A stretch of DNA of 64,000 bases from JAIQFF01 sp963725615 (GTDB lineage Bacteria; Acidobacteriota; Terriglobia; Terriglobales; Acidobacteriaceae), in the NCBI GenBank assembly GCA_963725615.1, contig CAVRZO010000003.1:434001-498000 (forward strand). Direction: 5' to 3'. Shown here piece by piece: positions 26,686-34,977 of this stretch (within the stretch, counting starts at the first letter, position 1; the number at the start of each line of letters is the position of its first letter). The translations under genes were made by a program, and so were the position numbers. The notes under the pieces are model-generated. The model was given only the letters and a program-made list of their open reading frames with translations. It was not told the origin of the DNA and searched no databases.

Positions 26686-26715
26686 AAGATACTTCCATTC
26701 GACGGCAAGTGTCAA
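26686..26715 (-). promoter_or_regulatory. Sigma70-like promoter upstream of the TonB-dependent receptor
   Basis: On the minus strand TTGACA (26715-26710) and TATCTT (26691-26686) are 18 nt apart. The first start codon downstream is the receptor at 26473, giving a leader of about 200 nt. Hexamer matches are good, but acidobacterial promoters are little studied. Confidence 0.4.
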
Positions 26716-26737
26716 CCCAAAGACCTGGAATCGCGGT

Positions 26738-27358
26738 TCATTTTGCAATGTCCAGCCGGGCCAGCGCCTGGTCGGTAGTGATGAACCTTGCACCGAGGGC
26801 CTGAAGTTCCGCTACGGTCCGGTTCCCATCCTCGGAATTCAGAGTCTCGATCGCATCCCGAACGACCGAGACTCGCCGCCCGCGCTCGAGCAAACCCTTG
26901 GCTGCGAAGCCAACGCAGTATTCCGTGACCACGCCAAACACGACGAACTCGACTTCCGGACCGAAGCGCTTCACCAGTTCGTCGGCATGAGCGCTCTTGA
27001 AGATGTCGAGCGTCTGCTTCTCCAGCAGAATCTGTTGGTAAGGAGACAGGTCGTCCGGCAGGGCAGCCGCTGCTTCGTTCGGAACTACGACCACCCTCGC
27101 AGTCATGGCCTCGGGAACCATCTTGGCGCCGGGCGTTGCCTTCACGCAGTGCGGGGGGAAGGTGGTGAACTCCGGATCATCCGGGGTGTGATAACAGCCG
27201 TGCGAGACCAGAAAGACGCGGTCCTGGCGCGCCGCGTCGGTGAGCCGGCGAATGTTAGGCAGCAATTTTTCGGCGCCGGGCACGTAGAGCTTTCCGCCGG
27301 GCAGCATGAAATCGGCTTGAACGTCCACTTCCCAGAAAACGAGATTGCGCGATAACAT
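26738..27358 (-). CDS. Isochorismatase-family cysteine hydrolase, nicotinamidase-like
   Basis: Cytoplasmic cysteine hydrolase of 206 residues. The family triad is visible: Asp in FWEVDVQADFM (D12/D16), Lys114 in LLEKQTLDIF, and nucleophile Cys148 in VVTEYCVGFAAKGLLERG. The segment FPPHCVKATPGAKMVPEA strongly resembles the nicotinamidase block HCVxGTxGAE, and an upstream SHGCYHTPDDPEF takes the place of the nicotinamidase SxDWHP metal loop. It therefore probably hydrolyses an amide such as nicotinamide, though isochorismatase-like enzymes with other amides cannot be excluded. It precedes the receptor gene by 265 nt and is divergent from the enamidase gene at 27776, which favours a nicotinamide/nicotinate theme. 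Confidence 0.75.
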   Translation of the reverse strand: MLSRNLVFWEVDVQADFMLPGGKLYVPGAEKLLPNIRRLTDAARQDRVFLVSHGCYHTPDDPEFTTFPPHCVKATPGAKMVPEAMTARVVVVPNEAAAALPDDLSPYQQILLEKQTLDIFKSAHADELVKRFGPEVEFVVFGVVTEYCVGFAAKGLLERGRRVSVVRDAIETLNSEDGNRTVAELQALGARFITTDQALARLDIAK

Positions 27359-27775
27359 ACGCTCCCTTGAGTAGTCGTCAGTCTTCAGTCGTCAGGCTGC
27401 GGCTGGACGAGCAAACAGCTTATAACATTGTTTGCGGACAACGGAACTCTGCCAAATTCTCGGCAGCGGGCCAGTTTCAAAATTCATCGAACTACGAGGG
27501 ACACGAAGAAGACCTGGGTAATCCCGTGGAAGAGCGGCGCTTCAAGCGCCGCGTCATCGGCGACATGGGTGTGGGCTTCAGCCCCTGTGGCGCCACTGGG
27601 CCTAATGGTCGTCGTGGACAGTGGTGAAAACGCGGCCCTGAAGGACCGCTCTTTCACGGTGCAAGAAATGTCCGTGGAGCCTGAGGACTGGCGTTTTGTC
27701 TCTGGAGGGTCCTTATGTTTTTAACAGTTCCAAACTGACCCACGACCAAATTCTCAGCATAGTGAGGTATGCGCG
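27359..27775. other. Intergenic region between hydrolase and enamidase genes
   Basis: A 417-base divergent spacer. 27525-27600 is a palindromic repeat copy. The remainder contains an A/G-rich stretch (CGAGGGACACGAAGAAGACC) and no ORF with coding character. Promoters for both flanking genes are expected here but none is clear. Confidence 0.45.
27525..27600. repeat. Dispersed palindromic repeat copy
   Basis: GCGGCGCTTCAAGCGCCGC is a strong hairpin, followed after about 25 bases by GGGCTTCAGCCCCTGTGGCG. Block order matches the copies at 8176-8240 and 47930-48053, with more divergence. Confidence 0.5.
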
Positions 27776-28975
27776 ATGGCCCACGACGAGCCGGTCAAGA
27801 AAACGCCAGCCCGACTTCTGATCCGGAACATCGGTCTGCTCCTGAGCGGCAATCTGGAACAGCCCATTCTCGACGCCGATACCGTGCTGGCAGTTGACGG
27901 AAAGATCGCTGCGCTAGGGAAGGAAAAAGACGTCGATGGAGAAGGCGCGGCGCTGGTCATCGATGCTAAGGGCACAACCCTCACTCCGGGACTGATCGAC
28001 AGCCACGTGCATCCCGTGGCCGGGGACTGGACGCCGCGCCAGAACCAGATCGGTTGGATTGACAGCTACCTGCACGGCGGAGTCACCAGCATGATCTCCG
28101 CGGGAGAAGTGCACACCCCCGGCCGTCCGAAAGATGTAGTCGGGCTGAAGGCCATGGCCATCTTTGCCCAGCGCGCGTTCTCGGCATTTCGACCCGGCGG
28201 GGTGAGGATCCACGCCGGAGCTCCGGTGATCGAGCATGGGATGGTAGAGCAGGATTTCAAAGATCTGGCCGCAGCCGGCGTCACCCTGCTCGGAGAAGTC
28301 GGCCTGGGAAGTGTGAAAGACGGAGCTACGGCCCGCCAGATGGTGGCCTGGGCGCGCAACTGCGGGATTCAGAGCACCATCCACACCGGTGGACCTTCGA
28401 TTCCCGGTTCCAGTCTGATTGACAAAGATATTGTGCTGGCTGCCGACGCCGACGTCATCGGCCATATCAACGGCGGTCACACGGCGCTGCCCGATGATCA
28501 GATCGTAACCCTGTGCGAGAAATCTTCACGCGCGCTGGAGGTTGTCCACAACGGAAATGAGCGAGCCGCACTGCTCACGCTGCGGACTGCACGTGAGCTG
28601 AAGCAGCTGAACCGCGTGATCCTGGGCACGGACTCGCCAGCCGGTTCAGGAGTGCAGCCGCTGGGCATTCTGCGCATGATTGCGATGCTGGCGTCACTCG
28701 GAGAGATATCAGCCGAGATCGCCTTCTGTTTTGCTACCGGCAACACGGCGAAGATCCGGAAGCTCGACTGCGGACGGATTGCGCCGGGTTGCGACGCCAC
28801 TTTTGTGATGATGGACAGAGCCCAGCATTCGGCAGGGAAGACCGTGCTCGAGAGCATGCAGCGCGGAGACTTGCCGGGGATCGGCATGGTGATCGTTGAC
28901 GGCGTGGTGAGCGTCCAGCGCAGCCGCAACACGCCTCCGACAACAAGGTCTCCGGAGATCGTGCCGGGCCGATAG
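27776..28975 (+). CDS. Enamidase-like amidohydrolase (reductive nicotinate pathway type)
   Basis: Amidohydrolase-superfamily enzyme of 399 residues. Putative metal ligands are H77 and H79 in DSHVHP, E174 in LLGEVGLGS, H203 in IHTGGPSIPGSS, H230 in GHINGGHTA and D286 in GTDSPAGSG. The HTGGxSIPGSS, HINGG and GRPKDVVGLKAM segments and the end SRNTPPTTR closely resemble, from memory, enamidase of Eubacterium barkeri, an Fe/Zn enzyme that opens 1,4,5,6-tetrahydro-6-oxonicotinate to 2-formylglutarate and ammonia. No signal peptide, so cytoplasmic. Start ATG 27776; an alternative at the internal M is unlikely. The preceding reaction types (ring hydroxylation, ring reduction) are encoded at 35.9-41.0 kb. 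A generic imidazolonepropionase-like or dihydropyrimidinase-like hydrolase is the main alternative. Confidence 0.78.
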   Translation: MAHDEPVKKTPARLLIRNIGLLLSGNLEQPILDADTVLAVDGKIAALGKEKDVDGEGAALVIDAKGTTLTPGLIDSHVHPVAGDWTPRQNQIGWIDSYLHGGVTSMISAGEVHTPGRPKDVVGLKAMAIFAQRAFSAFRPGGVRIHAGAPVIEHGMVEQDFKDLAAAGVTLLGEVGLGSVKDGATARQMVAWARNCGIQSTIHTGGPSIPGSSLIDKDIVLAADADVIGHINGGHTALPDDQIVTLCEKSSRALEVVHNGNERAALLTLRTARELKQLNRVILGTDSPAGSGVQPLGILRMIAMLASLGEISAEIAFCFATGNTAKIRKLDCGRIAPGCDATFVMMDRAQHSAGKTVLESMQRGDLPGIGMVIVDGVVSVQRSRNTPPTTRSPEIVPGR

Positions 28976-29162
28976 GATCTGAAAGATTCACCTCGGCCTG
29001 GTTACTTAAGTGCGCCAAGGTGACTCGCAGAAAAGTTCAGTCTCGGAGAAGTCTCATAGACTGGATGATGGGGAGAAGTGCTTGCTCGATTAAACAGTTC
29101 GAACAGCCGGTGATGGTGCTGCGTCAGCGCGGCGCGGACTCTTTGGGCACTGTATTTGATTC

Positions 29163-31574
29163 ATGCATAGCGGACGCCTGATTATTCGCCACGCCATTCT
29201 TTCCATCGCCTTCGTATCGGTGTATTTCGCTCTAAATCAGCCTCCAGTTATTCTCATTTCTCAGCTCGGCTCCGTGGCTTGGTATCCGGCCACGGGCCTG
29301 GTGCTGGCCGTCCTGTTGGGCGTCAGTCCGTGGTATGTCCTGCTGGTCTGTTTTGCTGATGCGCTGGCGGGCGCACTGATCTATCACCAGCCCCTTATAT
29401 CTTTCGGCGAGACGGTCGGAGCCGTCGGAGTTGCCGCTTGCTACGGCACGGCGGCCTACATTCTTCGAGGACCGCTGCAAATTGATTTGGGATTGCGGCG
29501 TCGTCGGGATGTCGTGCGCTATGTCTTCGTGACCATGTCTGCCGCGGTGGTGGCGACAGCTATCGGCGTGTCGTGCCTGGCCGCGGACAAGTCAATCGCG
29601 TGGAGCGAGTTTTGGAGTGCATCATGGAGTTGGTTCGCCGGCGATGGTATTGGACTGCTGGGCATCGCTCCATTCCTCCTGGTTCACGTGTGCCCGTGGG
29701 TCAGGAAGCAGCTCTCGCCGAAGGCCCTTGCAGCAAACCGGGACAGCCAGCGCGTCCCGAACAAGTCTTTCGGCTTCGACCTCGCTGTTCTTGCGGAAGC
29801 CGTCGGCCAGGCTGCCTTGATGGTGGCGATTCTCTGGGTCATGTTCGGACCTCGCTTGGGATCTCGCCAACAATTTTTTTTGAGCTTTGTTCCCATCATC
29901 TGGATTGCCATGCGCCAGGGCATTCGCCGGGCGGTCACGGGAGTGCTGGCACTCAATTTCGGCATAGTGGTTGCCCTGCACATTTTCCCGGCGATGGCCG
30001 GCGTTCCTGCCAAGATCGGCCTTCTCATGCTGGTGGTTTCCGGAGTCGGATTGATTGTCGGATCTGCCGTAAGCGAGCGGCACAGGATTGCGCTTGACCT
30101 GCAGGATCAGACCATCCAGCTGAATTCGCTGATCGAAAATAGCCCGTTCGGTATTGTGGTCCTGGATCAGGAGGGTTGCGTCGAGTCTACGAATGCTGCA
30201 TTCGATCAGCTGTTCCGGTTCACTCACGGAGAACTCACCGGCAGCGATCTTGGCAGCATACTCGTGCCCGATGCTGCCTCAACCGGATCCACGCTTTCGA
30301 TTGAGAAGGTCATTGCCGGAGAAACCCTGCGTACGACGGCCAGGCGACGGCGCAAGGACGGACAGATCCTCGACCTGGAAGTGCATGCCGTCCCGCTGGT
30401 GGTGGCAGGCCGGATGTGTGGTTCTTACATGATTTACAAGGATATTTCGGAGCAGATCCGAGCCTCCGAGGCCGAACGCGAGCACGCGAAAGTACTGAAT
30501 GAGCTGGTGGCAGAATTGCAGCTGCGAACCAAGCAGATGACCCTGTTGAGCGAAATGGGAGATCTGCTCGAGTGTTGCGGGACCACCCAGGAAGCCTGCG
30601 CGGTTGTGGCCCAGTCGGTGCAGAAACTCCTGCCGGAGGCCGTTTCCGGAACGTTGTACCTGTTCAGATCGTCACGCAATCTGGTTGAAGCGGCGGTGCG
30701 TTGGGGGGATGACTACGTCTCCGCACCGCTGTTTTCTCCCGAGTCCTGCTGGGGTTTGCGACGTGGCCAGCCGCAGTGGAGCGAGCGGGCGGGAGGCATC
30801 AACTGCTCGCATCTGGCCGAGGGTTCGACCAACAAATGTTTGTGCGTGCCCATGGTTGGACAGGGCGATACGCTGGGTATTCTCCATCTCGAGTTTGCGG
30901 GCGATGCAGAAGCAAAGAGTAAGACCGATTCGAGTTCCGGAAGTCTGCAGGATTCTCAACTGCGCCTGGCATCCACGGCGTCCGGCCAGATCGCGCTTTC
31001 CCTGGCCAGCCTGCGTCTTCGCGAAACCCTGCGTGACCAGTCCATCCGCGATCCGCTGACCGGGCTTTTCAATCGCCGCTTCATGGAGGAATCGCTGGAG
31101 CGGGAAATGCAGCGGGCCGTGCGCAAGAACCATACGGTATCGGTGTTGTTCGTGGACCTCGATCATTTCAAGCGCTTCAACGACACCTTTGGTCACGACG
31201 CCGGCGACCTGGTTTTGCGATCCCTCGCAGACCTGTTTCGCAAGCTCTTCCGGGTGGATGATGTGATTTGCCGGTATGGAGGAGAAGAGTTCGGCATTAT
31301 CCTGCCCGAATCGTCAGCCGAGAATGCTGCCATACGCGCCAACGCTCTGCGCGAAGAGACCAAGAAGCTGGAAATACAGTACAAGAATCACGCTCTGGGA
31401 AGGATCACGCTGTCGGTCGGTGTGGCTTCGTTTCCCGAGCATGGACGAACGTCTGAAGAAGTGCTGAAAGCGGCAGACCAATGTCTCTATGAGTCCAAAT
31501 CGGCGGGACGGGACAAGGTGACCGTTGCGACTGGCCGCAGCGGCGAGCGCGAGATGGCTGATGAGTCAGTGTAG
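29163..31574 (+). CDS. Diguanylate cyclase with MASE1, PAS and GAF sensor domains
   Basis: 803-residue membrane signalling protein predicted to make cyclic di-GMP. Residues about 5-300 are a MASE1-type integral membrane sensor of roughly eight helices (ISQLGSVAWYPATGLVLAVL). A PAS domain follows at about 315-430 (IENSPFGIVVLDQEGCVEST), then a GAF domain (about 455-610), and GGDEF at about 630-790. The catalytic motif is present as RYGGEEFGIILPES, with NRRF and DLDHFKRFND upstream. An inhibitory RxxD site (RVDD) lies five residues before GGEEF, so product feedback is likely. The TAG stop lies in the end of a palindromic repeat (31571-31631). No link to the flanking catabolic genes is evident. 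Confidence 0.88.
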   Translation: MHSGRLIIRHAILSIAFVSVYFALNQPPVILISQLGSVAWYPATGLVLAVLLGVSPWYVLLVCFADALAGALIYHQPLISFGETVGAVGVAACYGTAAYILRGPLQIDLGLRRRRDVVRYVFVTMSAAVVATAIGVSCLAADKSIAWSEFWSASWSWFAGDGIGLLGIAPFLLVHVCPWVRKQLSPKALAANRDSQRVPNKSFGFDLAVLAEAVGQAALMVAILWVMFGPRLGSRQQFFLSFVPIIWIAMRQGIRRAVTGVLALNFGIVVALHIFPAMAGVPAKIGLLMLVVSGVGLIVGSAVSERHRIALDLQDQTIQLNSLIENSPFGIVVLDQEGCVESTNAAFDQLFRFTHGELTGSDLGSILVPDAASTGSTLSIEKVIAGETLRTTARRRRKDGQILDLEVHAVPLVVAGRMCGSYMIYKDISEQIRASEAEREHAKVLNELVAELQLRTKQMTLLSEMGDLLECCGTTQEACAVVAQSVQKLLPEAVSGTLYLFRSSRNLVEAAVRWGDDYVSAPLFSPESCWGLRRGQPQWSERAGGINCSHLAEGSTNKCLCVPMVGQGDTLGILHLEFAGDAEAKSKTDSSSGSLQDSQLRLASTASGQIALSLASLRLRETLRDQSIRDPLTGLFNRRFMEESLEREMQRAVRKNHTVSVLFVDLDHFKRFNDTFGHDAGDLVLRSLADLFRKLFRVDDVICRYGGEEFGIILPESSAENAAIRANALREETKKLEIQYKNHALGRITLSVGVASFPEHGRTSEEVLKAADQCLYESKSAGRDKVTVATGRSGEREMADESV

Positions 31575-31631
31575 CGCCCGCTGTCCGGCCGGCGTCCGCC
31601 CGCCCTCGGGCCGGCCGGAGGCCGGCGCTAC
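31571..31631. repeat. 61-bp palindromic element with GTAGCGCC/GGCGCTAC ends
   Basis: The ends GTAGCGCC (31571-31578) and GGCGCTAC (31624-31631) are inverted, with GGCCGGC/GCCGGCC blocks between. The terminal TAG on each strand serves as the stop codon of the gene reading into it: the GGDEF gene at 31572-31574 and the amidohydrolase at 31630-31628. Related copies are at 37339-37400 and 41061-41074. Confidence 0.75.
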
Positions 31632-32110
31632 TTCATACCCAGCGATGCGGCGATAGATTTCTTGTACTCACGGGCCTTAGCCATAGCTTCTTCTTCGTTC
31701 ACCGTCAGCAGTTTTCGATCGCGCATGACAATTTGCCCGCCGATCACCACCGTCTCCACGTCGCTGCCCTTAAGCGCGTAAGCAATCTGGGCGTAAATGT
31801 CGTACATCGGAACAGCGTTAGGTTCATCCAGGCTGATAAGAATAAAGTCAGCTTTCTTTCCCGTCTCGAGTGAACCGATCTCTTTATCCAGGTGCAGCGC
31901 TCTGGCGCCGTCGATGGTCGCCATTTCCACCACTGCCTTCGCATTGAGCGCCAGCGGATCCATCTTGCTGATCTTCGCCAGCTTCGCCGCCAGGTCAATT
32001 TCCTCCATAAGATCAAGATCGTTGTTGCTGCCGGCGGGGCCATCGGTGCCCAGACCGACGGCGACCCCAGCGGCGCGCATCTCGGCGACCGGGAGAAACT
32101 CCGCTGGCAA
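31628..32110 (-). CDS. Amidohydrolase (SAH/MTA deaminase-like), 3' fragment (frameshifted)
   Basis: C-terminal part of the amidohydrolase starting at 33038. It contains the GVAVGLGTDGPAGSNNDLDL segment with the last metal-ligand Asp, IDGARALHLDKEIGSLETGK, and ADFILISLD, which are standard in TRZ/ATZ and MtaD-type deaminases. The join with the 5' fragment is at 32089-32090: dropping one base gives ASGVSPVAEMRAAGVAVGL. Ends at a TAG supplied by the flanking palindromic repeat. Confidence 0.74.
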   Translation of the reverse strand: MPAEFLPVAEMRAAGVAVGLGTDGPAGSNNDLDLMEEIDLAAKLAKISKMDPLALNAKAVVEMATIDGARALHLDKEIGSLETGKKADFILISLDEPNAVPMYDIYAQIAYALKGSDVETVVIGGQIVMRDRKLLTVNEEEAMAKAREYKKSIAASLGMK

Positions 32111-33038
32111 TCATCATGTTGCTCGACGGGTTGTGCACGCAGCCCACCTGCTTTTGCGCCAGCGTCTTCCGGTCGGCCTCATCCACGAAGATGCAGTGCG
32201 CCGAGACGACGTCCGGACCGAGCAGGCCGATCTTATCCAGATACTGCACCGGCGACATTCCGTTTTGTTTCAGGCTGTCCTCCCACTCTTTTTTCATTTC
32301 GGCGGTGTGAATCAGGATGGGCGCATGATATCTCCGCGCCAGGGCTGCTGAATCCTGCAACGTTTTCTGCGAGCAGGTGTAGATCGAATGGGGTGCCGCG
32401 GCAGCGTGGATCAGCGGATCTCCCTGCCACTTTTTCAGGAACTTCTCGGTGTAGGCGAGCATTTCAGCTTCGCTCTTGTTGTCTGGCGCGGGAAAATCGA
32501 TGAAGGTTTCGCCCAACACCCCGCGCATGCCGGCGGCTTTGGTTTCCTCGGCAACCGCGTCTTCGAAGTAGTACATATCGGCGAAGGTCGTGACGCCTCC
32601 GCGAATTTGTTCCGCTGCCGCGAGCCGTGTACCCCAGCGAACGAACTCCTCGTTCACGTTCCTCGCTTCCGCCGGAAAAATGTATTTATAGAGCCAGTCG
32701 CTAAGCGTAACGTCATCGTGCAAGCCGCGAAACAACGTCATCGGTACGTGAGTGTGGCCGTTTATGAATCCCGGCAGGACCAACTTGCCTTTGGCGTCGA
32801 TGGTCTGGGCAGCAATGTACCTGGCTTCGAGTTCGCTGCGCGGGCCGACGGCGACGATGGCGTCGCCTCTTACGACAATCGCGCCGTCATCGATGATCGC
32901 GCGGGAGGCGTCCATGGTGACCACAGTGCCTCCCGCCACGAGCAGGTCGGCTCTTTCCTTGTGCGTCTGGGACGCGAGGAGTCCGGAAAAGAGAAATACA
33001 AATGTGAGAATAAAAATGGCAGAGCGTCGAATGATCAT
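32013..33038 (-). CDS. Amidohydrolase (SAH/MTA deaminase-like), 5' fragment (frameshifted)
   Basis: N-terminal part of an exported amidohydrolase. Start 33038 is preferred because a signal peptide follows directly (MIIRRSAIFILTFVFLFSGL, cleaved near LLAS). The metal site begins with GFINGHTHVPMTLFRG; AAAPHSIYTCS and VSAHCIFVDEAD supply further histidines, as in S-adenosylhomocysteine/methylthioadenosine deaminases and the TRZ/ATZ chlorohydrolase family. The likely reaction is deamination of a purine nucleoside or related N-heterocycle; substrate is inferred. An extra base at 32089-32090 ends the fragment in non-native sequence (GRRDARRWGRR). The joined protein would be about 470 residues. Export together with exported nucleoside hydrolases suggests work outside the cytoplasm. 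Confidence 0.78.
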   Translation of the reverse strand: MIIRRSAIFILTFVFLFSGLLASQTHKERADLLVAGGTVVTMDASRAIIDDGAIVVRGDAIVAVGPRSELEARYIAAQTIDAKGKLVLPGFINGHTHVPMTLFRGLHDDVTLSDWLYKYIFPAEARNVNEEFVRWGTRLAAAEQIRGGVTTFADMYYFEDAVAEETKAAGMRGVLGETFIDFPAPDNKSEAEMLAYTEKFLKKWQGDPLIHAAAAPHSIYTCSQKTLQDSAALARRYHAPILIHTAEMKKEWEDSLKQNGMSPVQYLDKIGLLGPDVVSAHCIFVDEADRKTLAQKQVGCVHNPSSNMMIASGVSPGRRDARRWGRRRSGHRWPRRQQQRS

Positions 33039-33200
33039 TCGTGACCCAGGTATTCGTGATCTCGGCATTCTTAACCCCGGCGGCGGAAGCCGAAAGTATT
33101 GTACGCGGCGCGTCAGGCCGTGTTGTTGGCGCGGCCACAGAGAACTACAATGGCGCGCAGCAATCAAGGGATGTATTGTGTTAGGGAAACAGGAGGCAAC

Positions 33201-33665
33201 ATGAAAACAAGAACCGTTCTACTGACTCTGGCGCTGTGCCTTGTCGGAATCTCGGTGGCTGTCGCGGAAGATGCGAACATGGGTACCTGGAAACTCAACG
33301 AGGCCAAATCCATGTTCCCCGCTGGAGCCACGAAGAACTCAACGGTTGTCTATGAGGCCGCGGGTGATGACGTTAAAGTCACCGTGGATGGAACCGACAA
33401 AGACGGCAAAGCCGTTCATAACGAGTGGACGGGCAAGTTCGATGGGAAGGATTATCCAGTGACGGGCGATTCGAACATGAACGCAAGGTCGTACAAGAGA
33501 ATTGACGCCCAAACGTTGATGTTAACCGGCAAGAAAGATGGCAAAGTCGTCTCCGAAGGTCGAATTGCGGTATCGGCGGATGGTAAGACCCGCACCGTCA
33601 AGCTGACCGCAACCGATTCGGCAGGCAAGAAGCTCAAAAGCACTGCGGTGTACGACAAGCAGTAA
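33201..33665 (+). CDS. Small secreted protein of unknown function
   Basis: 154-residue protein. ATG 33201 is preceded by a perfect AGGAGG at 33191-33196 with 4-nt spacing, overruling the longer upstream frame. Signal peptide MKTRTVLLTLALCLVGISV with cleavage near VAVAE. The mature part is rich in Lys, Asp and Thr and predicted as beta strands (GTWKLNEAKSMFPAG ... TKNSTVVYEAAGDDVKVTVD), resembling the lipocalin-like small secreted proteins common in Acidobacteria. No catalytic motif. It is followed by a strong intrinsic terminator at 33700-33734. Confidence 0.75.
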   Translation: MKTRTVLLTLALCLVGISVAVAEDANMGTWKLNEAKSMFPAGATKNSTVVYEAAGDDVKVTVDGTDKDGKAVHNEWTGKFDGKDYPVTGDSNMNARSYKRIDAQTLMLTGKKDGKVVSEGRIAVSADGKTRTVKLTATDSAGKKLKSTAVYDKQ

Positions 33666-33699
33666 CGCGAAATCCGCCGCAGACCATAGTCATGAAGAT

Positions 33700-33734
33700 G
33701 CCCTCCCGCTCGGTTCTGAACGGGAGGGCTTTTT
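33700..33734 (+). terminator. Rho-independent terminator
   Basis: GCCCTCCCG (33700-33708) and CGGGAGGGC (33721-33729) form a perfect 9-bp GC-rich stem with a 12-nt loop, followed directly by T5 (33730-33734). It ends the transcript of the small secreted protein. On the other strand no T-run follows. Confidence 0.9.
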
Positions 33735-33779
33735 GGTAAACGGAGATAGCCTCGAACCGAAGCGGCGCCTGGTTCGTGG

Positions 33780-34393
33780 CTACCGCAAGCCGTCCTCGCC
33801 CTTGATCTCGGCCTTGGTCAAACCTCCGACGCGGGGCAGCGGGCGCCCGCTGTCCGTCACCGCGACTGCAACCATGATTTCATTCGCGCGGGGCGCGTCG
33901 TTGATTCGTACTTCCATACCGTCGAAATGACTACGGACGAAAGCAGCATCTTTGTGGCCGAGAGGAATGTCGAGAACCACGCCCAATCCGCCGCGCTTCT
34001 TCGAAGACGGAATCAGCGCAGCGCCTTTGCCCAGGACTTTTCGCACCGGTGCGCCCAGCTTGGGGTGAAGAATTGCGGCAGCGTGCTCGAGCTCGCCGTT
34101 TTCTCCCACGGCAGCCGCCTTGCCGTAGCTCTCGACGGTGGTCGCTGGAATACCCAGGGCCGCGACTGCGCGCAGCGTGAGCAGTTGTCCCAGTTCTTCG
34201 CCGATCGTCATCAGTTCGGACAAGTCCTCAACGTATTTTCCCGCGCACGGATTCTCAATGACCGCGACGGCAGCGGCGCGTCGAGTCGGCGGATCGACAG
34301 CGCGTCCCATCTCGCTGCGCGTTTCTTCCACGAATGTCACAATCTTGCGGATCTCTGGCGTGTCATTTTCTCGGCCATCATTGTCTCGACCAT
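33780..34393 (-). CDS. AA_synth (DUF1185) family protein, second copy, with one-base deletion near its start
   Basis: Last gene of the 11-gene minus-strand run. It belongs to the AA_synth family (PF06684, formerly DUF1185), whose function is unknown despite the name. Family blocks: RKIVTFVEETRSEMGR, RAAAVAVIENPCAGKYVEDL, SYGKAAAVGENGELEHAAAI, VRSHFDGMEVRINDAPRANE and the end GGLTKAEIKGEDGLR. The natural start ATG at 34393 overlaps the TGA of the paralogue upstream by one base (TGATG). An A4 run at 34369-34366 is one base short: with A5 the protein reads MVETMMAEKNDTPEIRKIVT. Without the correction, translation would have to begin inside at a GTG near 34346. Confidence 0.72.
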
Positions 34394-34977
34394 CAGCGCA
34401 ATCCGTCCTCTCCTTTGATCTCCGAGGCTTTGAGACCGCCGACGCGGGCGTGAACGCGGGGGCCTGTGGTCATCACCAGGGCGAGCAGAATCTCGTCGGC
34501 GCGGGGGGAATCGGCCAGGCCGATCTCCATGGCATCGAAATGACTTCTTACATACGAAGCATTGATGTGCGTGATGGGCACATCGAGCCTGGTGCCCGGC
34601 CCGCCTACCTTTTTGGTCGACGCCACGATGGCTTTCGCGTCGCCGAGGATCTCGCGCATAGCGTAGCCGCCGGGCACGTGCCATAAGGCGCCGTGCTCGA
34701 GTTCGCCGGCCGAGCCGATGATCGCTCCCTTGCCGTAGCCCTCTACCACTTTGGGATCCCCGCCCAAGGCAGCGACCAGGGATCGCGCCATCTCAAGGCC
34801 CAGCGGTTTCAGATCATCCATGAAGCCTGCAATCTCTTTCACGTATGCGCCGGCGAATGGATTGCGGATCACCGCCAGCGCCGCTGCACGACGCAGCGGC
34901 GTGGACGAGACGGGGCCGCCCTCGTGGAAGATTTCTTCGACCGCCGTGAACTTCTTGCGAACCTCGACCTCAGGCAT
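34393..34977 (-). CDS. AA_synth (DUF1185) family protein, first copy
   Basis: 194-residue protein of the AA_synth family (PF06684). Start ATG 34977 (MPEVEVRKKFTAVEEIFHEG) is chosen because it overlaps the end of the UPF0280 gene by 8 bases and the longer frame upstream is Arg/Pro-rich shadow sequence. It shares blocks with the following gene: RAAALAVIRNPFAGAYVKEI, GYGKGAIIGSAGELEHGALW, YVRSHFDAMEIGLADSPRAD and GLKASEIKGEDGLR. The two copies are diverged, suggesting a heteromeric complex rather than recent duplication. Cytoplasmic, no cofactor motif seen. Its place after the 6-hydroxynicotinate-reductase-like gene implies a role in the same pathway. Confidence 0.8.
   Translation of the reverse strand: MPEVEVRKKFTAVEEIFHEGGPVSSTPLRRAAALAVIRNPFAGAYVKEIAGFMDDLKPLGLEMARSLVAALGGDPKVVEGYGKGAIIGSAGELEHGALWHVPGGYAMREILGDAKAIVASTKKVGGPGTRLDVPITHINASYVRSHFDAMEIGLADSPRADEILLALVMTTGPRVHARVGGLKASEIKGEDGLR

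Noticed and set aside
29163..31574. GGDEF protein as regulator of the nearby heterocycle genes
   Set aside because: Different strand, no shared operon, and no effector or binding site linking them; proximity alone is not evidence.
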